Shown here: positions 13,156 through 24,611 of the stretch, piece after piece
Position numbering within the stretch: the stretch's first letter is position 1
Layout of the letters: every line of letters starts with the position of its first letter
Assembly: GCA_022376515.1 (NCBI GenBank)
Contig: WTXI01000015.1
Span: 124,001 to 188,000 of the forward strand
Length of the DNA stretch: 64,000 bases
Direction of reading: 5' to 3'
DNA from: Lactifluus volemus
Taxonomy: Eukaryota > Basidiomycota > Agaricomycetes > Russulales > Russulaceae
The notes under the pieces: generated by a model
Databases searched by the model: none
Told to the model about the DNA's origin: nothing
The model's input: only the letters and a program-made list of their open reading frames with translations
Translations under genes and position numbers: made by a program

Positions 13156-14800
13156 ATGTCCTCTATCTCCCTGCCCGCAATAGACGCGGCAAAGCTCGAT
13201 AATGACCTCCAACAAGCCGAGATTCCCGCTGATCTCCATGTCCCTGACAACTATGTAGACTACACGCTCAAGAATACCAAGCCTTTGCCACCCATCACTT
13301 GGAATAACTGGTGGAAAGAGATCAACTATCTGTCTCTTGCCATCCTCACTATTGCTCCGTCCATCTCTCTTTATGGCGCATTCACCACCGAGCTACGCTG
13401 GCAGACTGCTATTTTTGCCGCTTTCTACTATTTTGTCACTGGTTTGGGTTAGTGTCCACTGCGCGTTTTTCGGAGCCCATCTTTGTGGTAGTTGTGATGC
13501 TCATTACTCTTTGCTATAGGTATTACAGCAGGCTACCATCGCTTGTGGGCCCACCGATCATATAATGCCTCCAAACCTCTGCAATACTTCCTTGCTGCTG
13601 CAGGCGCAGGTGCTATGGAAGGTTCTATCAAGTGGTGGTCTCGTGGGCACCGTGCACATCACCGGTATACCGATACCGACCTTGATCCATACAATGCCCA
13701 TCGTGGCCTCTTGTGGTCACATATTGGCTGGATGATCGTGAAGCCACGGCGCAAACCCGGCGTTGCGGATGTCTCTGACCTCAGCAAGAATGAAGTGGTC
13801 CGTTGGCAGCACCGTTGGTATGTCTGGCTCATCCTCCTCATGGGTCTTGGAGTCCCCACTGTGATTCCGGGTTTGCTTTGGGGCGATTGGCGTGGCGGAT
13901 ACGTATATGCAGGCGCCGCGCGCCTGGTATTTGTTCATCACTCCACTTTTTGTGTCAATTCCCTGGCACACTGGCTTGGGGATTCTCCGTTTGATGACAA
14001 GCATACTCCTCGTGATCATGTCGTCACCGCGGTGGTTACACTTGGCGAGGGCTATCACAACTTCCATCACCAGTTCCCCTCAGACTTTCGGAATGCTATC
14101 CGCTGGTACCAGTACGACCCTACCAAATGGTTTATCACCGCTTGTAGTTGGTTCGGCCTTGCCTCTCATTTAAAGGTAAGATTGCCTGACATCCAATTTG
14201 CCGCCTATCCCACCAACGTTCTCGTTAGACTTTCTCGGATAATGAGGTGAAAAAAGGACAACTCACTATGCAGCTCAAACGTCTACGCGAGACACAGGAT
14301 GAACTTATCTGGCCTCAGGGGTCCGTCGACCTTCCTGTTATCTCGTGGCAAAGCTGTGAGCGTGAATGAACCTTTTCTCCCAGTCTCAACTAATTCGTGT
14401 CTTCCAGTCCAAGAACAGTCGCAGAAACGGCCATTAGTACTTGTAGCTGGTTACATTCATGACGTATCTGCATTCATTGAGGAGCATCCTGGTGGTCGTC
14501 ATTTGCTCGTGAAGAATATTGGTAAAGATGCCTCAACTGCGTTCTTCGGTGGTGTTTATGATCATTCGAATGCGGCACACAACGTACGTCTCGTTCTGTT
14601 TGACCGTGTATTTTACCTGATAGCCTGGTATACAGCTACTTTCCATGATGCGAGTGGGTATCCTCCAAGGCGGTGCACCTCACGGTCTGGAAGACAAGGC
14701 CATCCCCCCGTCACAGCGCTTGCGCATTGCGAGGCACAACGAGTTGACAAGCCCGTACAGCTCTACTGCGATGTCGGATGGTGAAGGCATGCTTGGGTGA
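13156..14800 (+). CDS. ole1: acyl-CoA delta-9 desaturase with C-terminal cytochrome b5 domain, 471 aa
   Basis: Five exons: 13156-13447, 13520-14175, 14229-14355, 14408-14583 and 14636-14800, 1416 nt, all phases consistent. The three iron-binding histidine boxes are present: HRLWAH at 104-109, HRAHH at 141-145 and HNFHH at 277-281. Hydrophobic segments lie at about 55-98 and 190-215. The C-terminal third is a cytochrome b5 domain with the heme motif HPGG at 385-388 and a second candidate heme histidine in YDHSNAAHN. By family knowledge the enzyme sits in the ER membrane and puts the 9,10 double bond into palmitoyl- and stearoyl-CoA, using electrons from its own b5 domain. Length and domain order match fungal Ole1. 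No defects were seen. The call is secure. Confidence 0.95.
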
Positions 14801-15870
14801 TGCAGATGGTTCGAGAAGTCTAGTGAGGACGAATGAAAATGACAAGCCCAATGTGGAGGCCATGGTTTTCTATTAATGAATTCGGGGAGTAACTGACTTT
14901 CCCCTCAGCATGCTGTCAGAAGTACGTATAGAAATGACAATATTCGCATTTCCCCTCGCGTCGGTGGGGGGCAAGACCTTCATTATTCAAATGGGATGCG
15001 CTGTATCTGCATCCCTTAGTTCTTTACGTAATCTATAGAGTTCCGCTGCAAGGCCGATGATCAACTTGTTGATTCCAAACGAGTTGTGGAAAATCAGGCC
15101 AAGAATTGTATTATGTTTATGGAGCTTGGCGCAGCACTCACAAAGGCAGCCGCTCCACGGATCATACGTTCAACGTCGTTCGGACATTCGGTAGCAAAGC
15201 TAAGCCATGTTGCGATCTTGCATGAGTCAGCAGCAGAATGAACAAACGACGGCGAAGTTCCCAGCAGTACCATTGAGGGCAATGATTCCGGAAGTCAATG
15301 AAAAAACGTTTTTTTGTTGCTGTTGTTACCTTGGTAGTTCCAATGTCCATTCAATCACCACCATTGAGAGTTGCCGTCCGCGGATCCATCTGTCTTGGTC
15401 TCCGACTGAGAAGTATTGGGAAGTAAGAGATTATAGTGCGGTGGATGAGCAAAGGTAATTTATGCTTTAAATCATGTCACCACGGCGTTTAGTAAAGGGT
15501 TTCTAATTTGGAATCATGAAGGCTGAGACTCAACTATTCACTGAATACATGTCCGGCCGTTATCGGCGCCGCACAATCCGCTTATGCTGAATCTTTCTGT
15601 CTCTCTACGCCACGCTCCTGTGTCATCCTGGTCGGAGGTTAGGTTTTACTTCCCGACATCTTCATGTTCTGGACCGGCGTTGCAGGTTACGCCCAGTGGC
15701 CACCTTGCTGTCGAATCTGATCGTGGTGTGTCCGCGACGACCGTTTGGGGCTTCTGTCTATCGCGCGAGGTAGGTTCGTTGGGGCTGGGCTACGTTCTAC
15801 TACTGATCCGAACATGGCGGCGGCGTACCGTCAGGAAATTTTTGAAGAAGGAAGAGATGGAAGAAGATGT

Positions 15871-15897
15871 GTGTTGTTGTTGTTGTTGTTGTTGTTG
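15871..15897. repeat. GTT trinucleotide microsatellite
   Basis: About nine tandem GTT units in non-coding sequence. Confidence 0.85.
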
Positions 15898-17054
15898 CAC
15901 TCCGTAATGTGTGGTCATCACCTCCCCCGAAAGGAGGTTCCGGAATTTGTGATTGGCCTACACATTTGTATGGGGTCTTCGTAGGAGGGTGGTGCTTATG
16001 GACAACCGGTCAGCGTGCAGTTTCCATGCGTAAGCGTTACCGTCATCGCTGCTTACGACTTTGTCATCTGGCACTTGGGCAACGGGTCACGGTCTCCATG
16101 TACCGTCATGCGCCGCTGTGGACAGGCCTTCCTTCTACGTTTGGTAGCCCTTCCTTATAGATCACCGTCCCGTCCTGTCGATAATTGCAGATCACCGGTA
16201 TCAAAGAACTTTCTGACAGACCTCAACCGAAGAGAGGTTCAAGTTGGTTGTTATATGGTCGGAAATTCTCACGTGCGCAAGGAGAACGGCTGGTGCCGGA
16301 CATGGCTTCGAGATGACTGTGAGTCTCCCATTCAAAGGGCATTCCTTTTCAAAATAACCACGGACTGTTGCAGAACTTTTTTTTTTTGACGTTTCATTGG
16401 GCCCAAAAACACGTATTAGAACGGAAAGGCGGCATTTCTTAGAATCAGCAAAAGAAGATCATCTTCTGGGTCCGGAGAGGTCAGAAATAGCACATCAGCG
16501 ACCAAGCACACTGCAAGGGTTGCGTTGCACAGAGTTCTCAGGTAATTGAACGACCAAAGCCGCAGGAAGTGCTCCTGTTCTCCGAGTTGTCAAGTGACCT
16601 TGCCTCATCTTTCGTTGCTGTGGAAAATGCGACAGCGCGACAAAGTAGGCAACTCCGCTCCATTTGACCGACTTGGAACCGTGACTGAAGCAGGGATGAT
16701 GGGCTGGACAAAGGCTAGAGCTATGCCATAAGCCCACGCCGGCACTTCACGAGCGCCATTGTTTCTCGGATATCCTTGAGCTGCTCGTCGGCACTTACTA
16801 GTAGCGACGGCTGAGCCCAGGCTCAAACCTCGCAGTCCCTCCATCCCACTATCCGGAGCAGTGGAGACGGGGTTCCACACAAATAGGAAACTACCAGCGC
16901 ACTCGCAGCTGATTTCTGTGTTTATTGTTTATTTTATTTTTTACAGAGTTTGGTTCGTGCCTTGAAACCTTGTAAACTGTTCCGAGTCGTTTTTACGCTG
17001 TACGAACCAGTGTTCGTACATTGTCCCCCCCCCCTCCCGTTCCATCCGAGATGT

Positions 17055-17126
17055 CGGAGAGTACCCGCTGCGCGCGATCGGAGAGTACCCGCTGCGCGCG
17101 ATCGGAGAGTACCCGCTGCGCGCGAT
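17055..17126. repeat. three exact tandem copies of a 24-bp GC-rich unit
   Basis: Units at 17055-17078, 17079-17102 and 17103-17126 are identical and each ends CGCGCGAT, so every junction makes a CGATCG palindrome. The length is a multiple of three, so open frames pass through it on both strands, but I see no gene around it. Confidence 0.9.
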
Positions 17127-19916
17127 CGCATCGTTACCCGAATTCTTGTGCGTCAAACACTACGTTCAAACATTCCCTGCACTAGCACCACCAGTACTGC
17201 CTACTAAGGGGTGTTACCCATTGGCTACTGCTCTCTACCGATATCGAACTCTAATAATCTCGATCAGTACTGTATATGATTCCGAGTCAAAACCGCGGCT
17301 TTCGGCAATGCCCTGGATGGCTAGCCGCGGTGTAGCGCACAACGGAGGTACAAATCGTAAGCGGCCGCAGCCATGAGTGCGGGTTGGCGTAGTGCGCTCC
17401 CAGCTGAACCGCGATGATATTTCAAGTTAAGTTCCATTTTATCTTTCCATCCGGACCTTCCCCATGTGCAAACATTCACCATCACCTGGACATTTCTAGG
17501 GGTGATCGGTGGAGCTACTGTAGTCATGTCTATCTGTGGATGTGTCTGGTGCTCCTCCACGGCCAACTTCTTGGCTCAATCATTATTACCTGTCAGAGCG
17601 GGCATTCACCGAGAGGGATATCATCCCGATCTGGTCACTTGGGCTTATCACCTTTGGGGGAACTCTTCAGGAACAGATAATAATAACAATAATCACAAAA
17701 GTCAGAGTCAGTCAGTCCAAGGATCATGGTTCAGTTCCTAACTGGTTTGTTGGAGAACCATTTCGATAGCACCTGAAATGACGACTGTCAAAAGGGATTC
17801 ATGGCCGAATGACGCTGCCGCGGTGTCCGTAGGTAGTTCCAGATGATCAGATTTCCAAGGACCAAAAAAAAGTCAGCTCATGGTGGATGCGCAAAAATCA
17901 AACGCCTCGACACAAGATTGAAGACCTCGTCTGAGCCATGCGACCCCCTTGCGAACAGCGTTGCTCCCCATATACCCCATATGTTCAAGCTTTGGCCTTA
18001 CGATATATCACGATCTAGGAACCACCTGGTCACAGACACATCATCCCCCTGGTCCTAATCTCCGGTTCCATCAACGACTTTGACGTCTTACTGTAGTACT
18101 AGTCGTTGGCGGCGAGGGAGATTGCCGGTCCAGATGAATGCGCATTGGGGGTTACTTTCAAGTAGTCGTATCACGCCCCCCATGCTCGCGTTCTCCCATC
18201 GCTGCACCTACGCAATCGTGTGTCGTCCCAAAAGTGCTGAGTACCCAGCTTTCAATTTCGCGCGTGGAGAACATGAGCGTCCGGGACAGTGAGATCATCC
18301 ACCAGAATCATGACAGCAATGGCACCGCCATCGGGAAAACCCCTCACTGCTAATCTTGGCTAGTGTAGCGATTATCAAAAAGTATATGCCCCTAAGCGAT
18401 CGCCTAAGGCACTTGTAACAAACGATGGGTGACATTGGGTGTGCAATAACACGCAAACAACACATCACATGCTCACTAGACATTTCCGTCGGCTAAAATG
18501 CAGCTAGCGAGCGCCATTCTTTTTTTTAAATGGGTCTAAGTCATTCGTTTTCTCGGCTAAAATTAGCTAGCGCAGCATTGGTTTGAAAGTTTCTTTGACT
18601 TGGCGCATCACACATGTCTTGATCAATAGATTAATAAACAGGTTTTACATAGCATATAGATGCGTGCCAATGATGTAGTACAGTAGCCAAACTGTGTGGC
18701 GGTACCGTGGCCAAAAATTCGGTCGAACTCGGACTTTTGCTGCTGCTGTCGAGCTGCCCGTCACGTCTATCGCGTGGTGGGTGGTGCACCAGAAAAATTT
18801 GGTGCCGTTGTCAAAGCCTCATACCCATATGGATCATGCATGGCAGATGCGTAAGAAGTTGCGCGGGTGGGGTGTCTGGTATCATCGGACTTGGGCCAAA
18901 ATAGGAGCAAACTCGGGGTTTAGGGCCTCAGGTGGCAGAGATACTGTGGATGGCGGATCATACGAGTCAATGACAGTCCGGCGGCAAACGTGCTATGGAC
19001 ATGTGCGGTCGTGGGGTTTTCCCGATTCCAACAGTTTGGGGGGGTAGTGTAGGGGAGAGTCAACTCTGCGTCTGGCCACGACCTTGCGCTTGGAACCTTT
19101 CTGAACTCCAGGGTTGGTCAAATGAAGGTGGGAGCGTGGGTTGTTTGGAGCCCCTCAATGAGTGGTTAGCGTGAGGCCCAGAAGAAGTCATGAGGCAGTC
19201 AGTTGTTGGACCCAAAAGCGAGGGAAAGCCGCTGCTGTGGCGACACTGATTAGGGTAACCTCCGTACATTGGTCGAGGTCGGTCGTGATTCGAAGGAAGG
19301 TGCAGAGCCCAAGGAAGATAAAGCAGCCCCGTCTGGCACGGTTTTGGTGCGAGGTGCACTTCGAGGTCAACTATCATGGCTGCAACACCCAACCGGCTCG
19401 GGTTTTTATGGCCTATCACAGGCTAGAGCTAGAGCATTGAGTCGGGTGTGACTGCATGGAAATTGGATCAGAAAAAAAAAAGGAGGTAAGTAACCGAGAT
19501 GTCTCGATGAGCGAAAACGAATATCTGGTTCGGGCATGCGACCGCCGTGATAATTTATATTTTCACTTTCTGCCTCGAGTCTCATTCTGCGTAGACCATA
19601 GATTGTCTGAAATGTATCGTCTTTGTCGTGTGGAATGTCTAGTCGAATGTGGATGGTCATTGACAACCTAAATCTGATAGTACAATTCCGAGTCTCTGCT
19701 TATTATAAAGGTCAGGGTGTAAATTATTCTCCGTGCTTTCCATAGTAAGAAGGGGTCCTCCGAGGCGGAGGGGGGGGGGCTTACTACGGTCGGTCGTAAC
19801 ACCACATCCTCCCATCTCCTTCCGACACGGAACGCAGAGATGTGGCAGACCAAAATAATGCGGGGGGGAAAGACTTTGTCTGTTCCTTTTTTTTTTGGTT
19901 TGCCCAGAGCCGATTA

Positions 19917-20522
19917 TTAATAAGCAAAGGGCTGATCGCCGCCGCCGTCTGGTGTCCAACTTGGCAGCGGCTGTCCCTGCCACCACAACCCGGGACGTCC
20001 GTTCAAGCTGACGTCGCCTGCAGCGTGACTGTCGTCCACCACCGGGCGCGGTGTGCCAGTCATGGTAGAATGCTCCCAACGGATCTCGAGCTGGCCTTTC
20101 AACACGCCCTGCGAGGATATCAAGGCTGGATTTCCAAAGATGGTGCCGGCTAGGGCGTCTGGTTCTTCGGGGGGGATGTGCACGAGGAGAAATGGGAGAG
20201 GCGAGGCGTTTGCGGCGAGGAGACAGTGGCGCGTAAAGGCGGATTCGGAGACGAGTAACGCGACGGTGGGAGGAAGTTGACCGGTCATCGCGGTGGTGGT
20301 GGAATGTGACGAGTAAGAATCTTTGGGGTTAGAGGATTCGGGGACGGGACCGGTTGAAATGACATCGTTGGTATATTTGTACGCGACGCCTTGAAGTTCA
20401 CGTAGATATCCAGGTCCCATCTTCCGCTTTTCGGCTTTGCATTGGGCGAGGACGCGTAGTCGTCGCCGATTCGTCGCGTTCCAGTCCCTGGGCTCTGCGG
20501 TAACATGGGGAGGACCTGACAC
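19917..20522 (-). CDS. hypothetical protein, 201 aa, single exon
   Basis: A 606-nt uninterrupted minus-strand frame starts MSGPPHVTAEPRDWNAT and ends at a TAA next to 19917. Third positions favour C and G as in the confident genes nearby, which is the main support. A basic N-terminal segment (NRRRLRVLAQCKAEKRKMG) could be a helix. The middle reads QLPPTVALLVSESAFTRHCL and LPFLLVHIPPEEPD, mildly hydrophobic. The end is Gly/Trp/Pro-rich. I do not recognise the family and no membrane span or signal peptide is clear. An upstream coding exon cannot be excluded. Confidence 0.5.
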   Translation of the reverse strand: MSGPPHVTAEPRDWNATNRRRLRVLAQCKAEKRKMGPGYLRELQGVAYKYTNDVISTGPVPESSNPKDSYSSHSTTTAMTGQLPPTVALLVSESAFTRHCLLAANASPLPFLLVHIPPEEPDALAGTIFGNPALISSQGVLKGQLEIRWEHSTMTGTPRPVVDDSHAAGDVSLNGRPGLWWQGQPLPSWTPDGGGDQPFAY

Positions 20523-20853
20523 GCGTATTTATAGCCACACGCGCGAAAGAGGTTTGTTGAGCTGGGAGTTACATTCAATGCAAGGGGACGCACAAGTTGC
20601 AGATCTTTCATGGGGAACCCACCACCATCCAATCAAGTCGACGCCTCCATCGTAGCTTCCTCCCACTCGCGTGAGTGACATGGACATGTGTTCGGTGAGT
20701 AGAGCCAAAGCGCGTTTCTCAAAGGCAGTCCCGCGATGCACCGTTGAAAGGAACCGCTCTGGGAAACGATGAATCTGGGTAAAGCGCATTGAATGATCAG
20801 AAGAAAGTGACCCCTTTACGCGTAAAAGAACAAAAATGGTAAAAGGAACCAAA

Positions 20854-20925
20854 TGACCACCGCAGGGGTCGAACCTGCAATCTCCTGATTCGTAGTCAGA
20901 CGCGATGCCATTTCGCCAGGCGGCC
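20854..20925 (-). tRNA. tRNA-Arg, anticodon ACG
   Basis: The reverse complement folds as a tRNA. The seven-base acceptor stem GGCCGCC pairs with GGTGGTC and a discriminator A follows at 20854. The anticodon arm is TCTGA-CTACGAA-TCAGG with ACG, and the T arm contains GGTTCGACCCC. It is 72 nt long with no intron. It reads CGN arginine codons by ACG/ICG wobble. It lies about 120 bp upstream of the atp19-like gene, on the opposite strand. Confidence 0.93.
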
Positions 20926-21043
20926 TCAAAGCAATTTATTCCCACAAGCATATGTTATCTCAGACTCGGACAATGCCGGATATTATTTGGCGGGTAAAAG
21001 TCACCTTCTCACTTTTCAGTTACAGTACACGAAATTCGCTGCC

Positions 21044-21452
21044 ATGTAGCAAGTCTTTTCTTTCTGTTTTAACTCTTATGGTCAGCAGTTAACTGAATAT
21101 CCCTTAGCACTATCCTTGGCAGGGCCATCAAACCAGAATATCTCGCTCTCGGTACACTCTTAAGTGCTGTCGGGTTGTCCTACGCAGCCACGTCGGGTGG
21201 AAGCAAAGGCGCGGCATCGGGCTACAAACAGACCTTACAAGAGGTAAAGGACTCTGTAAAATTCGACTCTAGCTCAAAGTGAGTTTTCTCGATCGCGGAG
21301 CACGCAGGGCCCTGACCGATTCGTTCCAGGGAGGAAGAAGAATTGTATGCTTTCTATTCTTTGCGTGCGTTTTTTGACGTCGGTGATGACTTGATAGGGC
21401 CGAAAGCATCAAAAACTTCATTGCAGACGCGGAGAAGGGCTCGAAGCATTAG
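21044..21452 (+). CDS. atp19: mitochondrial F1Fo ATP synthase subunit k (Atp19-like), 81 aa
   Basis: Four small exons join to 246 nt: 21044-21048, 21108-21278, 21330-21344 and 21398-21452. The first coding exon is only ATGTA and is followed by a GC-AG intron with the donor GCAAGT. Splicing restores MYTILGRAIKPEYLALG, the Atp19 signature (Y-x-I/F-x-G-R/K-x-I near the N-terminus, then a short membrane segment LALGTLLSAVGLSYAA). The tail KEEEELAESIKNFIADAEKG matches the acidic, helical C-terminus of the yeast protein in style and length. By family knowledge subunit k is a small inner-membrane protein of the ATP synthase dimer. Exon 3 is just 15 nt. The identity is strong because frame, length and both ends agree only with this splicing. 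Confidence 0.85.
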
Positions 21453-21747
21453 ATTCGGAATTTACGAGAGATGGCTCGCACTGACAATTCGCGTTAGAGG
21501 GACGACGCTGCCTCGGAATAAACTAGTTGATCATTGTTCGCTATTCGCTATTCCTAAAATTGTTTGTCCCCGCGTGGTTCACTGGCTGCCATTGTGATGT
21601 TGACGTTTTCAAAGTTCAAGTGAGTTGATTTAGTGTATTCAGTCCGCGGTGCGGTGAGCGGGTAGACCGTGACTCGTTTTAACACGCTTCATTCCATGTC
21701 AATTCCGTTCACTCTTTTTCACGATATCTCTGTCTACGCAAACCACG

Positions 21748-23429
21748 ATGCCTATTAACACACTCGACACCGTCGATCCCTGCGACTTGCACACCCCCAT
21801 TGTTTATGACCCTCCACACACCGCACCTCTGGCCCCCAACTCGGACGACCACATATCTCCACCAAGCACCTCTTCATCCGAGTTATTTCGCTTTCCCTCG
21901 GAAAAAAGCCTCTCATTAGCGCCGCGAAAGGACCCAGTTTCTCGTCGCCCCCCTTCAATTTCCTACCTTCCCGCCGACAGCCCACGATTATGGGCTCCAC
22001 GTACACCAACATTGGATTCAAACTCTCACAAGCGTAGTGTATCGCTATCAAGTGCAAATAACGACAAGAAGGACGCTCGTGCCGCCGCCAGCTCAATTCG
22101 CCAGCGACCGGTTCACGAGCCAGCCGTCTTGACCCTGGCCGAAAAGTGCGTTTTTGTTCCCTTCTTAGTGGTAACATTCGGTCATAATATCTCTTCTAGG
22201 CACGCTGACCTCCTCCAGTTTATCGCTCAGAAGGAGTCTAGGTGCCTTGAACTGCGGTCTCAACTCACATTACACGAGTCTGAGCTTCTCGAACTTAAGC
22301 GCAAGTGGGAGCGCATCGTACATCGCGAGTTTGGACGCAACATATCCCTGACTCCCCCTTCATCTTTGACAACGTCCTCTCCGGCAAATGGGAGTGGCGC
22401 AATAATGCTTAACGGGTTGGTTGGAGGCGTGCGCGCATTGGCAGCTGCCACGACGAGTCCTACGACCGCAGTATCCAAGCCACCCCCAACCTTTGCGAAG
22501 CGCATGACGCACCCAGTAGCTTCGATTTCTGTTTCTTCCACGACTACGACGACCACGACTACGACCACAACAACAATGACAACCCCGACATCCACTTCGT
22601 CCACGAGCCCGGGCGCCAGCCCACAGCTCTCGAGGTCGTCCATATCTTCTGTGGGTGGGGACAAGGGAGAGGATGCAGGCTCGCCTGAGGAGCCTACCGC
22701 CCAGAACACGAGCACTCCGCCAACGGCCGGCCCTAATCCCGCGTTGGAAACGTCACTACAAAGTGTTGCGCCCACGTCGTCGGCCGAACAACTACCATCG
22801 CCAAATACGCTCCGGCAACACTCACGTGACTCGCGAGTTCCGCTCGCAGATGCGCTCAAGTTGCTGACGGGCACGAGCACGAGCACTGGTTCGGGATTGG
22901 GTTCGAGTTCGGGAAAGCGTGCGAGCCTAGTCACGCCAACATCAATTCCTGGAATACACCCGCTTGGCGCGATAGGCATCGGACGGACGTTGGTGGACTC
23001 GGTCAGCTCCAAATTGGCAGAGCTGCAGAAAGGACAGACGTGGGTGACCATTGGCATTTTCTTTTAAATTTTTATGATTCGACTACTTGGACGCTATGCA
23101 TTATTGATACTCGTCTGCCTTCTTTTTTGTGTTTTGCGTCTTTCAGGTTCTCAAAAGGTCAGAAACGCGCATCGGTGCTTCTCTCAGACGTATCGCAGTC
23201 CATCCTGTCTGCGCTTGCGCCGACATCGCCACAGGTACCTTCAACAACTGCGCCTACGCCTGCTTCTCCTATTCGATCGTTGATCGATGAAGGTGACGAC
23301 GCTGGAAGCATTGCTCTGGGTCGTGCCTTGTTACCCGACACGGTAGGGCTATCCGGGCAGCCTTCACCGTCACCAACCGTACCAACGCCGACACCAGAAA
23401 CAAATGATGAGGATGATTGGAACTGGTAG
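21748..23429 (+). CDS. DUF4048-like serine/threonine-rich protein, 506 aa
   Basis: Exons 21748-22145, 22200-23039 and 23147-23429 give 1521 nt in frame. The N-terminal 130 residues are Ser/Pro-rich and probably disordered. A conserved-looking helix follows at about 131-175 (LAEKHADLLQFIAQKESRC, then LRSQLTLHESELLELKRKWE). A threonine run sits near residue 260-272. The conserved end reads ELQKGQTFSKGQKRASVLLS, as in the DUF4048 family, and closes DDEDDWNW. The function of this family is not known. The coiled-coil segment suggests a binding partner role, which is an inference. The family assignment rests on memory of the motif, not on a search. Confidence 0.72.
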
Positions 23430-23880
23430 AGATGATCGTTTGGGAGGAGCTTGCGAACAACCATGGCGCTATGCAGGGAGAAGGGACCTGGCTACTTGGT
23501 TTAATGATTCATGAGGCAGGGATGTTGTTGGTGTAGTGGGATTAAGTTAGCATGATATGGAATGCCGGGTGGAGGTTGAGTGGTAAATGGAACCAAAATT
23601 TTTTGTGGCTTTGACCCTCACAATAAGGTGCATAGCTAAAAACACGAGGCGAGCCAAGTGAACCGACACGAGTCCCTTTCATTTCTCTTCTTCCTTCACT
23701 TCACTGCCTTGCCTACTTTTTCTATTAATCTGCGCAGTCCCGGTCTTAACGATTCCGGGTACACGTACAAACGATTCACTCTCACTGGCATCCGGCACTC
23801 TCTCGTTGCGGTATTGGCACCACGCCCAACATATCATATCCTAGTCACCATAAAAATCGTAACTCTCTTTTTGTTATAAA

Positions 23881-24580
23881 ATGCAACTCTCTTTCGTGAC
23901 TCTTTTTCACTGACTCTCTCTCTTTTTATTTCTTCCAGTCATACCCCGCCAACTTGAACCCGGATGCTCCTCCCCAGATGTATCAACAACCACCACTTCG
24001 TCCCCAGCAGACCTGGCCTAATTCTCAGTTCGCCCAAGGCCCACAGCCAGCAGCAGTACCAACCTGGGCCTCGGCCCCCGTCATCACGGCAATCCACAAT
24101 GCCACCACCACCGGTGCCATCCCCGTCCCCCGTCAAGTCCCCACCCAATCCTTTGTACCACCCGTTCCTCCAGGAGTGAATCCACAGCAATGGCAGAACG
24201 GCAGATGGAGGTACACGGGACCCGCTGCAGGTCTGAACGGCACTCAGCCTCATGGACCATACCCCCCTCCCAGTCTTGTGGGCTGGAACATCCCCGCTGG
24301 ATGGGGCATCACACCGCAATACTACTGCCCTCCTCAGCAGCAAAAGCAGCCCGACAGATCCTATTGGGACACGAAGCTCACCAATAACGGACTCGGGCTC
24401 GAGAACATGCATATCAAGTGCGCATCTTTTTTTCATGTCCGTTTTCGCATCAATTCAACCTTCTCTCTCTCCTCTTGACAGGCACCAATCTACTTCGTCC
24501 GACGAGGGTAGAGATAAGGGATCCCATACGCCCTGGGCGTGGGTCCCTCGTGAGCTCGAGGACGACGATGACTCGCACTC

Positions 24581-24611
<31 letters not shown>

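Larger units (their letters stand above)
14801..19916. other. gene-poor stretch of about 5.1 kb
   Basis: No gene model could be supported. Visible landmarks are a GTT microsatellite near 15871-15897, an exact 24-bp triplet repeat at 17055-17126, and two short similar motifs (CGGCTAAAAT...AGCTAGCG) near 18492 and 18557. On the minus strand around 15280-15460 a frame reads DRWIRGRQLSMVVIEWTLEL before a GT donor. This could be a gene fragment, but I cannot extend it. The 17466-17741 plus frame starts with one plausible membrane segment and nothing more. Confidence 0.4.

Noticed and set aside
15280..15460. Minus frame DRWIRGRQLSMVVIEWTLEL ending at a GT donor
   Set aside because: It reads like protein, but no neighbouring exon in phase could be found, so it is left unannotated.
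20529..20951. Minus frame of 140 codons containing AAWRNGIASDYESGD
   Set aside because: This string is the translated tRNA-Arg gene; the frame is a shadow.
22510..22600. ACG/ACA-rich stretch that looks like a microsatellite
   Set aside because: It is the coding threonine run of the DUF4048-like gene, not a separate repeat.
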